A program made the position numbers and the translations under genes. Source: an uncultured Lysobacteraceae bacterium (GTDB lineage Bacteria; Pseudomonadota; Gammaproteobacteria; Xanthomonadales; Xanthomonadaceae). From it: a DNA stretch of 11,279 nt. Shown piece by piece: positions 5,243 to 11,279 of the stretch. Location: contig CAMLLG010000095.1 in NCBI GenBank assembly GCA_946480825.1, forward strand, positions 1 to 11,279, given 5' to 3'. Every line of letters starts with the position of its first letter. Position 1 is the stretch's first letter. The notes under the pieces were generated by a model. That model was not told the origin of the DNA. It searched no databases and saw nothing but the letters and a program-made list of their open reading frames with translations.

Positions 5243-6663
5243 GGCGAAAGCCCGACATTCCTGCAGTCGGTGAAAAAACGCATCGCGTCCAGCCCGCCTT
5301 CGCGGCCGAGACCGGAGTGGCCGACGCCGCCGAACGGCGTGCGCAGATCGCGCATCAACCAGGTGTTGATCCAGACCATGCCGACGCGCAGTTCCGCGGC
5401 CATGCGGTGCGCGCGCGACAGATGCGTGGTCCACACCGATGCGGCGAGGCCGTAGTCGGAGGCGTTGGCCAGCGCGAGCGCTTCGTCGTCGCTGTCGAAG
5501 GCTTGCAGGGTGACCACCGGGCCGAAGATTTCGTCGCGGTTGGTGGCGCAATCGGGGCCCAGGCCTTCGATCACGGTCGGTGCCACGAACCAGCCCGGCC
5601 GATCCAGCGCATGGCCGCCGCAGAGGATGCGTCCGCCTTCCTCGCGGGCGCGTTGCAGCGCGTGCAGCACCTTGTCGAAATGGGCCCGGGACACCAGCGG
5701 GCCCATGCGCGTGTCCGAATCCATGGGGTCGCCGACGCGCAGCGCGAGCGCGCGTTCGACAAATGCATCGCGGAATTCGGCGTGGATCGACCGCTCGACG
5801 AGGATGCGCGAGCCGCACAGACAGATTTGCCCGCTGTTCTGGAACGCGGAACGGACGATGACGTCCAGATGCCGGCGCCACTCGCTGTCGGCGAACACCA
5901 GCGTGGCGTTCTTGCCACCGAGTTCGAGCGACACTTTCTTCAGGCGTTCGGCCGCGAGCACCGCGATGCGCCTGCCGACGGCGGTGCTGCCGGTGAAGGA
6001 GACCGCCTTGATCGCGGGATCGGTGATCAGGGCTTCGCCGATGTCCGGGCCGAGGCCGTGAACGACATTGAGAACGCCTGCGGGGAAGCCGATCTCGTTC
6101 GCCAGCCGGCCCAGCATCGTCGCGGTGGCCGGGGTGACCTCCGACGGTTTCGCGACCACCGTATTGCCGGCCGCGAGCGCGGGCGCGATCTTCCAGGTGA
6201 ACAGATACAGCGGCAGATTCCACGGCGAGATCGTGGCCACCGCGCCCAGCGGCGGGCGCAGGGTGTAATTGAGGCCGGCCTGGCCGTGGTGCGATTCGCT
6301 GGCGAACTGGGTCGCGGCATGGGCGAAGAAGCGCAGGTTCGAGATCGCGCGCGGAATTTCGGCGTCGCGCGCGAGGGCGAAAGGTTTGCCGCCATCGAGG
6401 GCTTCGGCGTGGGCGAAGCCGTCGAGCCGCGCCTCCACCGCGTCCGCCAGTCGTTCCATCCAGCGCGCGCGTTCGGTCGCGGGCAACGCGGACCACGCCG
6501 GGAAAGCGGCGCGAGCGGCGGCGATCGCATCGGCGGCATCGTGGGCGTCGCCCGCCGCCACCTGCGCATAGACGCGGCCGTTCGCCGGATCGAACACATC
6601 GAGCGCGCGCCCGCTGCGCGCGGGGCGTTCGGCACCGCCGATGACATGAAGGAACGTTCGCAT
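5239..6663 (-). CDS. 2-aminomuconate 6-semialdehyde dehydrogenase (ALDH superfamily)
   Basis: A 474-aa NAD-dependent aldehyde dehydrogenase that oxidises 2-aminomuconate semialdehyde to 2-aminomuconate, preventing its cyclisation to picolinate. Visible elements are ISPWNLPLYL (N149, oxyanion hole), KPSEVTP (172-178, cofactor), FTGSTAVG (223-230), SLELGGKNA (E247, general base) and NSGQICLCGSR (catalytic Cys C281). EIFGPVV is near the C-terminus. R105 (EIPRAI) matches the substrate-carboxylate arginine of the AMSDH/hydroxymuconic semialdehyde dehydrogenase subgroup. Sequence alone would also allow 2-hydroxymuconic semialdehyde as substrate, but the presence of ACMSD and the dioxygenase makes the amino substrate much more likely. 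The ATG at 6663 has only a weak ribosome binding site. It is the first gene of the cluster, 83 nt after nei with a hairpin between. Confidence 0.93.
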   Translation of the reverse strand: MRTFLHVIGGAERPARSGRALDVFDPANGRVYAQVAAGDAHDAADAIAAARAAFPAWSALPATERARWMERLADAVEARLDGFAHAEALDGGKPFALARDAEIPRAISNLRFFAHAATQFASESHHGQAGLNYTLRPPLGAVATISPWNLPLYLFTWKIAPALAAGNTVVAKPSEVTPATATMLGRLANEIGFPAGVLNVVHGLGPDIGEALITDPAIKAVSFTGSTAVGRRIAVLAAERLKKVSLELGGKNATLVFADSEWRRHLDVIVRSAFQNSGQICLCGSRILVERSIHAEFRDAFVERALALRVGDPMDSDTRMGPLVSRAHFDKVLHALQRAREEGGRILCGGHALDRPGWFVAPTVIEGLGPDCATNRDEIFGPVVTLQAFDSDDEALALANASDYGLAASVWTTHLSRAHRMAAELRVGMVWINTWLMRDLRTPFGGVGHSGLGREGGLDAMRFFTDCRNVGLSP

Positions 6664-6715
6664 CCCGCAAGCTTACCGGCTGCGCCGGACGCTGTCCCTC
6701 CGCACCCGCACGATA

Positions 6716-6738
6716 CGCCGGCGCAGGGTGCGCCGGCG
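6716..6738 (-). terminator. Perfect GC hairpin after nei
   Basis: CGCCGGCGCA (6716-6725) and its exact inverse TGCGCCGGCG (6729-6738) form a 10-bp stem with a 3-nt loop, 8 nt beyond the nei stop. There is no T-run after it on the minus strand, so it is not a textbook intrinsic terminator. It may end nei mRNA together with Rho, stabilise the 3' end, or mark the boundary before the catabolic operon. No convincing sigma70 promoter was found between it and the dehydrogenase start. Confidence 0.45.
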
Positions 6739-6746
6739 CGGACTGA

Positions 6747-7559
6747 TCAGCGTTGGCAATGTCGACAGAGGTACAGCCGGCGCGTGCCGACTTCCTGCCG
6801 TTCGATCGCGCGACTGCACTCCGGGCACGGCAGGCCTTCGCGATCGAACACCAGAAAGCGGAAGCCTTCGGGAGTGTCGGTGAGATAGTCCTCGCGCATG
6901 CCCTGCGCGGGTTCGATGCCGCGAGTGGCGTAGCTGCGGCGCGGAATCGCCAACAGTTCGCGCGCCAGCGCGCGGAGGTCGGCGGCATCGAGATCCTGCG
7001 GCCTGCGTTCGGGCCGCAGTTTCGCCGCGAACAGCACTTCCGAGCGCAGATAGTTGCCCATCCCGGCCAGGAAGCCCTGGTCCAGCAGCAGCGCGCCCAG
7101 CGCCCGCCCGCGGAAGCGCGGATCGCGCAGGCGGGCGGCGACGGTGGCCGCCTTCAGCGAGGGGTCGAGCACGTCCGGACCGAGCTTGGCGAGGAACGGA
7201 TGCGCGTGGATCTCGTCGCTGCGCCACATCGCCACGTCGGAGGCGGAGTACAGCAGGATCGCGCGTTCGTCGGTTTCCAGCGCCACCCGCAGCGAGCGCC
7301 CGCTTTCCGGCCGTTCGCCCGCGGCGGCGATCTTCCACACGCCGTACAACTGGTTGTGGCTGTACAGCGTCCAGCCGTGATCGAAGCGGGTCAGCAGCGC
7401 CTTGCCGTGCGGCACGATCGATTCGATCCGACGGCCGACCAGACCGGCTTCATGCGACTTGAGCGCCGGGAACGCGAACCAGGCGGCCCGCAGCGGCGCG
7501 CCGACGACGGCTTCCGCGAGGCGGTCGGCAGCGCGGCGGATTTCGGGGCCTTCGGGCAT
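6747..7559 (-). CDS. nei: Endonuclease VIII (DNA glycosylase/AP lyase)
   Basis: A 270-aa bifunctional base-excision repair enzyme of the Fpg/Nei family, which removes oxidised pyrimidines and cuts the abasic site. It is closely similar to E. coli Nei (263 aa) over its whole length. The N-terminus MPEGPEIRRAAD supplies the catalytic P2 and E3, and K53 lies in HGKALLTRF. LYSHNQLYGVW (65-75) and LLYSASD (102-108) follow the E. coli pattern. A helix-two-turn-helix region contains LDQGFLAGMGNYLRSE. The C-terminal zinc finger has PCPEC...LCRHC with all four cysteines. ATG at 7559 is fixed because Pro2 must follow the initiator Met. It has no strong Shine-Dalgarno sequence. It lies 30 nt after the first PilZ gene and may share its transcript, with no obvious functional connection. 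Confidence 0.97.
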   Translation of the reverse strand: MPEGPEIRRAADRLAEAVVGAPLRAAWFAFPALKSHEAGLVGRRIESIVPHGKALLTRFDHGWTLYSHNQLYGVWKIAAAGERPESGRSLRVALETDERAILLYSASDVAMWRSDEIHAHPFLAKLGPDVLDPSLKAATVAARLRDPRFRGRALGALLLDQGFLAGMGNYLRSEVLFAAKLRPERRPQDLDAADLRALARELLAIPRRSYATRGIEPAQGMREDYLTDTPEGFRFLVFDREGLPCPECSRAIERQEVGTRRLYLCRHCQR

Positions 7560-7589
7560 GATCGGATCGGCGGGGTCAGAGCGGCGGGT

Positions 7590-7889
7590 TCAGGGCGGCG
7601 AGGGCGGGATGGTCTGCAGTTCGTGGTATTCGAAACCGATGTGGCGCTCCGTGACCCGCGCGATCCGGGCCGAGACCGACACCGCCGGCCCGGGTCCCTG
7701 GAAGAACAGCAGCCGCGCCACGTTGCCCTCGCGCAGCAGACAGCCCTGCGGGCGGAAGATGCCGCAGCCGCCTTCGGAGAGATCCAACACGTCCGCGGCC
7801 CAGGCCAGTTCGTCGAGGACGACCATCACCTGGATCGCGAAGGGGACGCGATCCCCGGCGCGGCGTTCTCTGAGCAGTGCGTCTTCCAT
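7590..7889 (-). CDS. Small PilZ-domain protein (99 aa)
   Basis: A single-domain PilZ protein, probably a cyclic di-GMP receptor. Both nucleotide-binding motifs are present: RxxxR as R10-R14 (RAGDR) and DxSxxG as D36-G41 (DLSEGG). The beta-barrel continues to IARVTERHIGFEYHEL. The domain fills the protein, so it must act by binding a partner. The frame is open upstream to 8120, but those codons overlap the next PilZ gene and give an arginine-rich sequence unlike the family. The ATG at 7889 with a weak GGAA upstream gives a normal N-terminus. A second, divergent PilZ gene lies 113 nt upstream, which points to an old duplication or a paired function. The partner and process (motility, pili or exopolysaccharide) cannot be told from the sequence. 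Confidence 0.82.
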   Translation of the reverse strand: MEDALLRERRAGDRVPFAIQVMVVLDELAWAADVLDLSEGGCGIFRPQGCLLREGNVARLLFFQGPGPAVSVSARIARVTERHIGFEYHELQTIPPSPP

Positions 7890-7943
7890 GCGTGGGGTTC
7901 CGAATGCTGCGGTTGCGTACGTGCGGTCGATGCCGAGGGCAAG

Positions 7944-7972
7944 ACCATAGGCCGCCGATGCCGGCACGGCAA
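7944..7972 (-). promoter_or_regulatory. Weak candidate promoter for the 99-aa PilZ gene
   Basis: On the minus strand TTGCCG (7972-7967) and TATGGT (7949-7944) are separated by 17 nt, each matching 4 of 6 consensus bases. It lies in the 113-nt gap between the two PilZ genes, about 55 nt before the ATG. Such matches are common by chance, so this is only a suggestion that the gene has its own promoter. Confidence 0.25.
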
Positions 7973-8002
7973 CCCGGTGCGGCCGTCGATCGCGACGGGA
8001 TG

Positions 8003-8284
8003 TCAGCCGGGCAGGGGTTGCGGTTCGAGATATTCGAAGCCGACGAACTGCGCGCTGGCCCAGATCACGTGGGCCTGCGCGCCGAAGACATGGCGTTCGT
8101 CGATCATCAGATACAGCCATACCTGCGCGCCGTCGGCCAGCGACCAGTCGTGCGGGCGGGTCACGCGGCAGCCGCTCGCGGAGACATTGTCGATCCTGCC
8201 CAGAAAACCTTCGGCACCGTGGGCGATCAACACCGGACAGTCGTAATCGCGGCGCGATGCGCGGCGGCGTTCTTCGGTGGTCAT
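8003..8284 (-). CDS. Small PilZ-domain protein (93 aa), second copy
   Basis: A second single-domain PilZ protein. An arginine-rich N-terminus (MTTEERRRASRRDYDCPV) supplies RxxxR as R7-R11 or R8-R12. N33-x-S35-x-x-G38 in DNVSASGC is the (D/N)xSxxG motif, so cyclic di-GMP binding is possible. The domain ends with IWASAQFVGFEYLEPQPL, similar in position to the GFEYHEL of the 99-aa PilZ protein. Two starts are possible: ATG at 8284 (used here, giving a usual PilZ N-terminus) and ATG at 8326 (14 more residues). The intervening codons derive from a 28-bp repeat and look unlike conserved protein. The upstream neighbour is an SDR gene 110 nt away with no known connection. Confidence 0.78.
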   Translation of the reverse strand: MTTEERRRASRRDYDCPVLIAHGAEGFLGRIDNVSASGCRVTRPHDWSLADGAQVWLYLMIDERHVFGAQAHVIWASAQFVGFEYLEPQPLPG

Positions 8285-8328
8285 CTCTCGGCGATCATCC
8301 TTCGGTGGTCGTGCTCCAGCGATCATGC
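8273..8328. repeat. Imperfect 28-bp tandem duplication over a start codon
   Basis: TTCGGTGGTC occurs at 8273-8282 and again at 8301-8310, and GATCAT at 8293-8298 and 8321-8326, both with a 28-bp period. The first unit contains the start codon of the 93-aa PilZ gene (CAT at 8282-8284 on the plus strand). In the second unit the corresponding triplet is CGT, so the duplicate start is lost. Confidence 0.6.
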
Positions 8329-8335
8329 CCGGAAG

Positions 8336-8363
8336 ATGATGCTTCGATCATGATGCTTCGATC
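8336..8363. repeat. Perfect 14-bp tandem repeat, two copies
   Basis: ATGATGCTTCGATC is present twice without interruption (8336-8349 and 8350-8363), in the gap between the SDR stop and the 93-aa PilZ gene. It sits next to the 28-bp duplication and may be a slippage product or a site bound by a regulator. No function can be read from it. Confidence 0.75.
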
Positions 8364-8394
8364 ACGATGTCCGCGAAACCCCCGTCGGCGCGCG

Positions 8395-9180
8395 TCAGAT
8401 CGACTGCATGCGACCGCCATCCACCGCCAGGCTGACGCCATTGATGTATCCGGCCGCCGGTGCGCACAGGAACGCGATGGCCGCGGCCACTTCCCCGGCC
8501 CGGGCGAAGCGGCCTGCGGGCACGGTCTGGCGCATGCCCGCGGCGACCTCGTCCTCGGATTTGCCGGTGGCGCGGGCGCGATCCTGCAGGATCTGCGCGA
8601 GGCGCGCGGTTTCGGTGTAGCCGGGCAGCACGTTGTTGACGGTGATGCCGTCCGCGGCGACTTCGCGCGACAGGGTCTTGGCCCAGCCGGCCACCGCGCC
8701 GCGAACGGTGTTGGACACGCCGAGATTGGGGATGGGTTCGCGCACCGAGGTCGAGATCACGTTGACGATGCGACCCCAGCCGGCCGCGCGCATGCCCGGC
8801 AGCACCGCCTGCACCAGCGCATGATTGGCGAGCAGATGGCGGCGGAACGTGTCGAGGAATGCAGCTTCCTCCGCGGCATGCACCGCACCGCCGGCGGGGC
8901 CGGCGGTGTTGTTCACGAGCACGTGTACGGGCCGATCGGCCACCAGCGCGGCGATCGCGGCGCGCAGTCCGTCGGTGTCGGCGACGTCGGCGGCCAGCAG
9001 GCCGTGCCGCTGCGCGCCGGTGCGGGGCAGGGCGTCGACCACCTCGCGCAGCGCGTCGGCGCGGCGCGACAGCACGGTCACGTCGGCGCCCAGCAGCGCC
9101 AGTTCGTGCGCGGTCGCACGGCCGATGCCTTCGGAGGCGCCGCAGACCAGCGCGTGTCTGCCGATCAGATTCAAGTCCAT
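8395..9180 (-). CDS. Atypical SDR-family oxidoreductase lacking the Tyr-Lys catalytic pair
   Basis: A 261-aa protein with the Rossmann fold of short-chain dehydrogenases. The dinucleotide motif is GASEGIG (14-20), followed by NNTAG (90-94), the catalytic-serine strand NVISTS (140-145), NNVLPGYTETAR (182-193) and a C-terminal INGVSLAVDGG typical of FabG-like enzymes. Where a classical SDR has YxxxK, this protein has S156-N-T-V-R160, so both Tyr and Lys are replaced. From memory, a subset of proteins labelled 3-oxoacyl-ACP reductase carries such SNxxR variants, so it may be a conserved subgroup with another chemistry rather than a damaged gene. All other positions look intact. ATG at 9180 has GAGG 7 nt upstream and follows the PaiB-like gene by 25 nt. 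The substrate is unknown. Confidence 0.88.
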   Translation of the reverse strand: MDLNLIGRHALVCGASEGIGRATAHELALLGADVTVLSRRADALREVVDALPRTGAQRHGLLAADVADTDGLRAAIAALVADRPVHVLVNNTAGPAGGAVHAAEEAAFLDTFRRHLLANHALVQAVLPGMRAAGWGRIVNVISTSVREPIPNLGVSNTVRGAVAGWAKTLSREVAADGITVNNVLPGYTETARLAQILQDRARATGKSEDEVAAGMRQTVPAGRFARAGEVAAAIAFLCAPAAGYINGVSLAVDGGRMQSI

Positions 9181-9205
9181 GACGTTGCCTCGGTGGTGAT
9201 CGTGG

Positions 9206-9853
9206 TCATGACGATGGTGGCTCGGGCTCGGGCTCGAGGTCGCGCTCGCGCATCAGCGCGGCGACGGCGCGGGCGCCGGCGTCGTCGCGGCCGGCGAGGT
9301 CGTCGTGCACCGCCTGCCGATTCGCAGGCGGATGGTTCTGGCTGAGCTTGAATTTCAGGTCGATGCGAGTGGGCGCGAAACGGAAGCCGACGATGCCGCG
9401 CAACTGGCTGCGTTGATCGTCGCGCATCATGTCGAAACGCCAGTCGCGACCGACCGCGGTTTCGAAGCGCCGGCTCAGCCGGTCGACGAGATCGCCCAGC
9501 GCGGCCTCGTCCTCGAACGCATCGAGCGTGCCGCGCAGATGCGCGACCGCGTAATTCCAGGTCGGTACCCGCGCCGCGGTTTCCTTGTCCCGATACACGC
9601 CCGGCGACACGTAGGCGTGCGGGCCGTGGACGATCATCAGCACCTTGCCGACGTGCCCCGCCTGTGGATTCGGGCGCGCCCAGTGGCCTTCGATCAGGAT
9701 GCGTTCGCCGTCGCGCGCGTACAGCACCGGCAGATGGCTGGCGAAGGGCAGGCCATCGTCGCCGGGCGTGATCAGGGTGACGAACGGATCCGCGGCGATC
9801 AGCGCATCCAGCGCGGCGAGGTCGGTCTCGACGAAGGCGCGTGGCTGGTACAT
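9206..9853 (-). CDS. PaiB-type FMN-binding protein / negative regulator family
   Basis: A 215-aa protein of the PaiB family (FMN-binding split barrel). Family signatures are the N-terminus MYQPRAF, SHLPVLY (39-45), HGPHAYVSPGVY (76-87), VPTWNYAVAHLRG (96-108) and KFKLSQN (167-173), all close to Bacillus PaiB (about 207 aa). Bacillus PaiB was described as a negative transcriptional regulator of sporulation and degradative enzyme genes, but most relatives have unknown roles and may be flavin- or heme-binding enzymes. The C-terminus ends in an acidic tail LEPEPEPPSS encoded by three GGCTCG hexamers at 9219-9236. ATG at 9853 has GAGG 6 nt upstream that overlaps the end of the preceding gene (7-nt gap). 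No PaiA acetyltransferase partner is adjacent. Confidence 0.9.
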   Translation of the reverse strand: MYQPRAFVETDLAALDALIAADPFVTLITPGDDGLPFASHLPVLYARDGERILIEGHWARPNPQAGHVGKVLMIVHGPHAYVSPGVYRDKETAARVPTWNYAVAHLRGTLDAFEDEAALGDLVDRLSRRFETAVGRDWRFDMMRDDQRSQLRGIVGFRFAPTRIDLKFKLSQNHPPANRQAVHDDLAGRDDAGARAVAALMRERDLEPEPEPPSS

Positions 9854-9860
9854 CGACGCC

Positions 9861-10166
9861 TCAGGCGCGCGCGCCGAGCGTCAGCACCATGCGGTCGCGC
9901 AGCGAGGCGTCGTCGTCCGCCTCCGGCGGCGCCACCTGCGACAGCGAGAAGCCGCGTTCCAGCGCGTCTTCCTCGTCCAGCCCGTCCCAGGCGACGAACT
10001 CGGCGTCCATCAGCGCGGCGCGCGCGCTGTCCTCGCTGTCGTAGGCGAGGGTGTTGCCGTCGCTGTCGAAGACTTCCGCGGTGCCGGCTTCGCGGACGCG
10101 CAGCCGCGCCCACACGATCGTCAGGCCGAGGCTCGCCAGCCACCACTCGATGCGCGCATCGCTCAT
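9861..10166 (-). CDS. Uncharacterised acidic protein (101 aa)
   Basis: I do not recognise a family. The protein begins MSDARIEWWLASLGL, has a beta-rich middle (RVREAGTAEVFDSDGN and TLAYDSEDSARAALMDAEF) and a strongly acidic second half (DGLDEEDALERGF, PPEADDDAS), ending RDRMVLTLGARA. It is predicted to be cytosolic, without signal peptide or membrane segment. The ATG at 10166 overlaps the stop of the upstream membrane-protein gene (ATGA). The frame stays open further upstream, but those codons belong to the neighbour in another frame. Tight overlap on one side and a 7-nt gap to the PaiB-like gene on the other argue that it is real and co-expressed. Confidence 0.72.
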   Translation of the reverse strand: MSDARIEWWLASLGLTIVWARLRVREAGTAEVFDSDGNTLAYDSEDSARAALMDAEFVAWDGLDEEDALERGFSLSQVAPPEADDDASLRDRMVLTLGARA

Positions 10167-10468
10167 GGGTAGGCCACCGCCCACAGCCAGAGGATACCGG
10201 CGCCGGCCAGCCCCAGCAGGATCACGCTCAGCGATACGCGCGCGGGCGTCGCCAGACCGCTCAGGTTGCGGTCGTTCGTGGCGCGGTAACCGCCATTGAG
10301 CAGCCACCACAGCGCAGCCGGGTTCGCGAACGCGATCTGGCCCAGTTCCGCATGCGTCGCGGGATGGCGCTCGCGCAGATGCACGAGAGTGAGCGGCCAG
10401 AAGATGACCAGCGCGCAGAAGCCGGCGATGGCCAGCGAGAGGCAGACGAGGGCGAAGAACAGGATCAT
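10163..10468 (-). CDS. Small two-helix inner-membrane protein (101 aa)
   Basis: An unrecognised small membrane protein. A hydrophobic helix covers residues about 3-27 (within MILFFALVCLSLAIAGFCAL). A polar loop of about 50 residues (LRERHPATHAELGQ, then NPAALWWLLNGGYRATNDRN) follows, and a second helix runs from about 78 to 99. The layout of two helices around a soluble loop with an LRxxxP segment recalls UspB-like proteins, but the similarity is topological only. The ATG at 10468 is set by an ATGA overlap with the upstream gene's stop, and it overlaps the next gene the same way, so its translation is probably coupled on both sides. No ribosome binding site is evident. Confidence 0.7.
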   Translation of the reverse strand: MILFFALVCLSLAIAGFCALVIFWPLTLVHLRERHPATHAELGQIAFANPAALWWLLNGGYRATNDRNLSGLATPARVSLSVILLGLAGAGILWLWAVAYP

Positions 10469-10865
10469 GTGGGTGCGGTTTCGTTGGGTGCGTGGCGATA
10501 TTCGCCGATAACGTCGATGGTCCCGACGATGGCGTCGTTCAACGCCTCGAGTTCTTCCGCGGGCACCCACCATTCCGTGTGGTGCGCGCCGCCGACCTTC
10601 TGCAACGGATAGCGGTCCATGACGGTCTTGGGCACGTGGAAACGGGTCACGTAACCGACGCCGCTGTCCTTGATGTTCCAACGGGTCGCGATTTCCATCG
10701 CATAGCGCTCGTTGGTCACCGGATAGAAGATCGGTTGCTCGGGCAGGCGCGGCGGCCAGCGCCTGAAATCCGCGGCTTCGACCAGCGCGAGTTCCTCGGG
10801 CCCGGTCGGCCGATACAGCACTGCCAGATCGCCGTCGTATTCGACGAGGCCGGAAGCGGCGTCCA

Positions 10866-10866
<1 letters not shown>
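10465..10866 (-). CDS. Conserved protein of unknown function (133 aa)
   Basis: The sequence contains VLYRPTGPEELALVEAADFR (residues 16-35), RLPEQPIFYPVTNERYAMEI, and KDSGVGYVTRFHVPK followed by a GGAHHTEWWVPAEEL segment. I recall a widespread family of this pattern whose members often carry the label 'ADP-ribosylation/crystallin J1', but that label has no clear experimental basis and I would not rely on it. The protein is predicted to be cytosolic with no signal peptide. The start is well supported: ATG at 10866 overlaps the asnS stop (TGATG) and GGAG lies 5 nt before it, inside the last asnS codons. Coupling to asnS suggests constitutive expression. Confidence 0.8.

Positions 10867-11279
<413 letters not shown>

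Noticed and set aside
5239..6663. Dehydrogenase as a 2-hydroxymuconic semialdehyde enzyme of a catechol meta-cleavage pathway
   Set aside because: No catechol 2,3-dioxygenase or hydrolase is present, while ACMSD, 3-hydroxyanthranilate dioxygenase and kynureninase are. The amino substrate therefore fits better.
6664..6746. A promoter for the catabolic operon between nei and the dehydrogenase
   Set aside because: No pair of boxes with acceptable spacing and match to the sigma70 consensus could be found. Transcription may begin further upstream or use another sigma factor.
5131..6888. A 585-codon plus-strand open frame and a 608-codon minus-strand open frame (5162-6988)
   Set aside because: Both overlap the aldehyde dehydrogenase, which has all catalytic residues in its own frame. 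The long frames give low-complexity Arg/Ala/Gly-rich sequence with no domain.
7571..7580. CGGGGTCAGA similar to CGGGGTCAGG at 2491-2500
   Set aside because: A nine-base match in GC-rich DNA without shared flanks is compatible with chance and gives no evidence of a dispersed repeat.
6753..8246. A 497-codon plus-strand open frame
   Set aside because: It is antisense to nei and both PilZ genes, which have intact family motifs. The high GC content explains the lack of stops.
9173..9209. A 12-codon ORF starting with ATGA overlap at the PaiB stop and running into the SDR start
   Set aside because: It is too short, has no own ribosome binding site, and the GAGG inside it is the SDR ribosome binding site.
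9219..9236. Three GGCTCG hexamers as a possible variable repeat
   Set aside because: It simply encodes the acidic EPEPEP tail of the PaiB-like protein. Three copies are too few to argue for phase variation.

Overview
This is a GC-rich chromosomal window in which every gene I can support lies on the minus strand, so transcription runs from high to low coordinates. The asparaginyl-tRNA synthetase tail, an E. coli-like Nei glycosylase and beta-carbonic anhydrase, and a REP-like GGCTTCAGCC core point to a gammaproteobacterium. The Xanthomonadaceae/Lysobacteraceae are the most likely family, but this is an inference from recall because no search was run.

Region 1 (11279 to 9206) starts with the 3' end of asnS. 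It is followed by three small genes of unknown function (133, 101 and 101 aa, the middle one a two-helix membrane protein) and a PaiB-type FMN-binding regulator. The first four genes are joined by TGATG or ATGA stop/start overlaps, and paiB follows after 7 nt, so this looks like one transcript. Region 2 (9180 to 6747) holds an SDR-family oxidoreductase that lacks the catalytic Tyr-Lys pair, two separate small PilZ-domain proteins, and endonuclease VIII (nei). Short repeats lie in front of the second PilZ gene.

Region 3 (6663 to 1) is a kynurenine / 3-hydroxyanthranilate degradation cluster. In transcription order it holds 2-aminomuconate semialdehyde dehydrogenase, a possible 26-codon ORF, beta-carbonic anhydrase, a RidA-family 2-aminomuconate deaminase, an SbtA-like (DUF897) bicarbonate-type transporter, 3-hydroxyanthranilate 3,4-dioxygenase, a parDE toxin-antitoxin pair, ACMS decarboxylase (ACMSD) and the N-terminal half of kynureninase. 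Together the enzymes take 3-hydroxykynurenine or kynurenine to 3-hydroxyanthranilate, then to ACMS, then (losing CO2) to 2-aminomuconate semialdehyde, 2-aminomuconate and 4-oxalocrotonate. This is the catabolic branch, which diverts ACMS from quinolinate and NAD synthesis.

The most unusual points are the carbonic anhydrase and SbtA-like transporter locked into a CO2-releasing pathway operon by tight translational coupling, and the parDE module that splits the operon. parDE carries a candidate promoter and operator, and a REP-like element and a coding-like remnant lie just upstream of it. No tRNA, rRNA, CRISPR array or insertion sequence was recognised, and no non-coding gap exceeds 300 bases.
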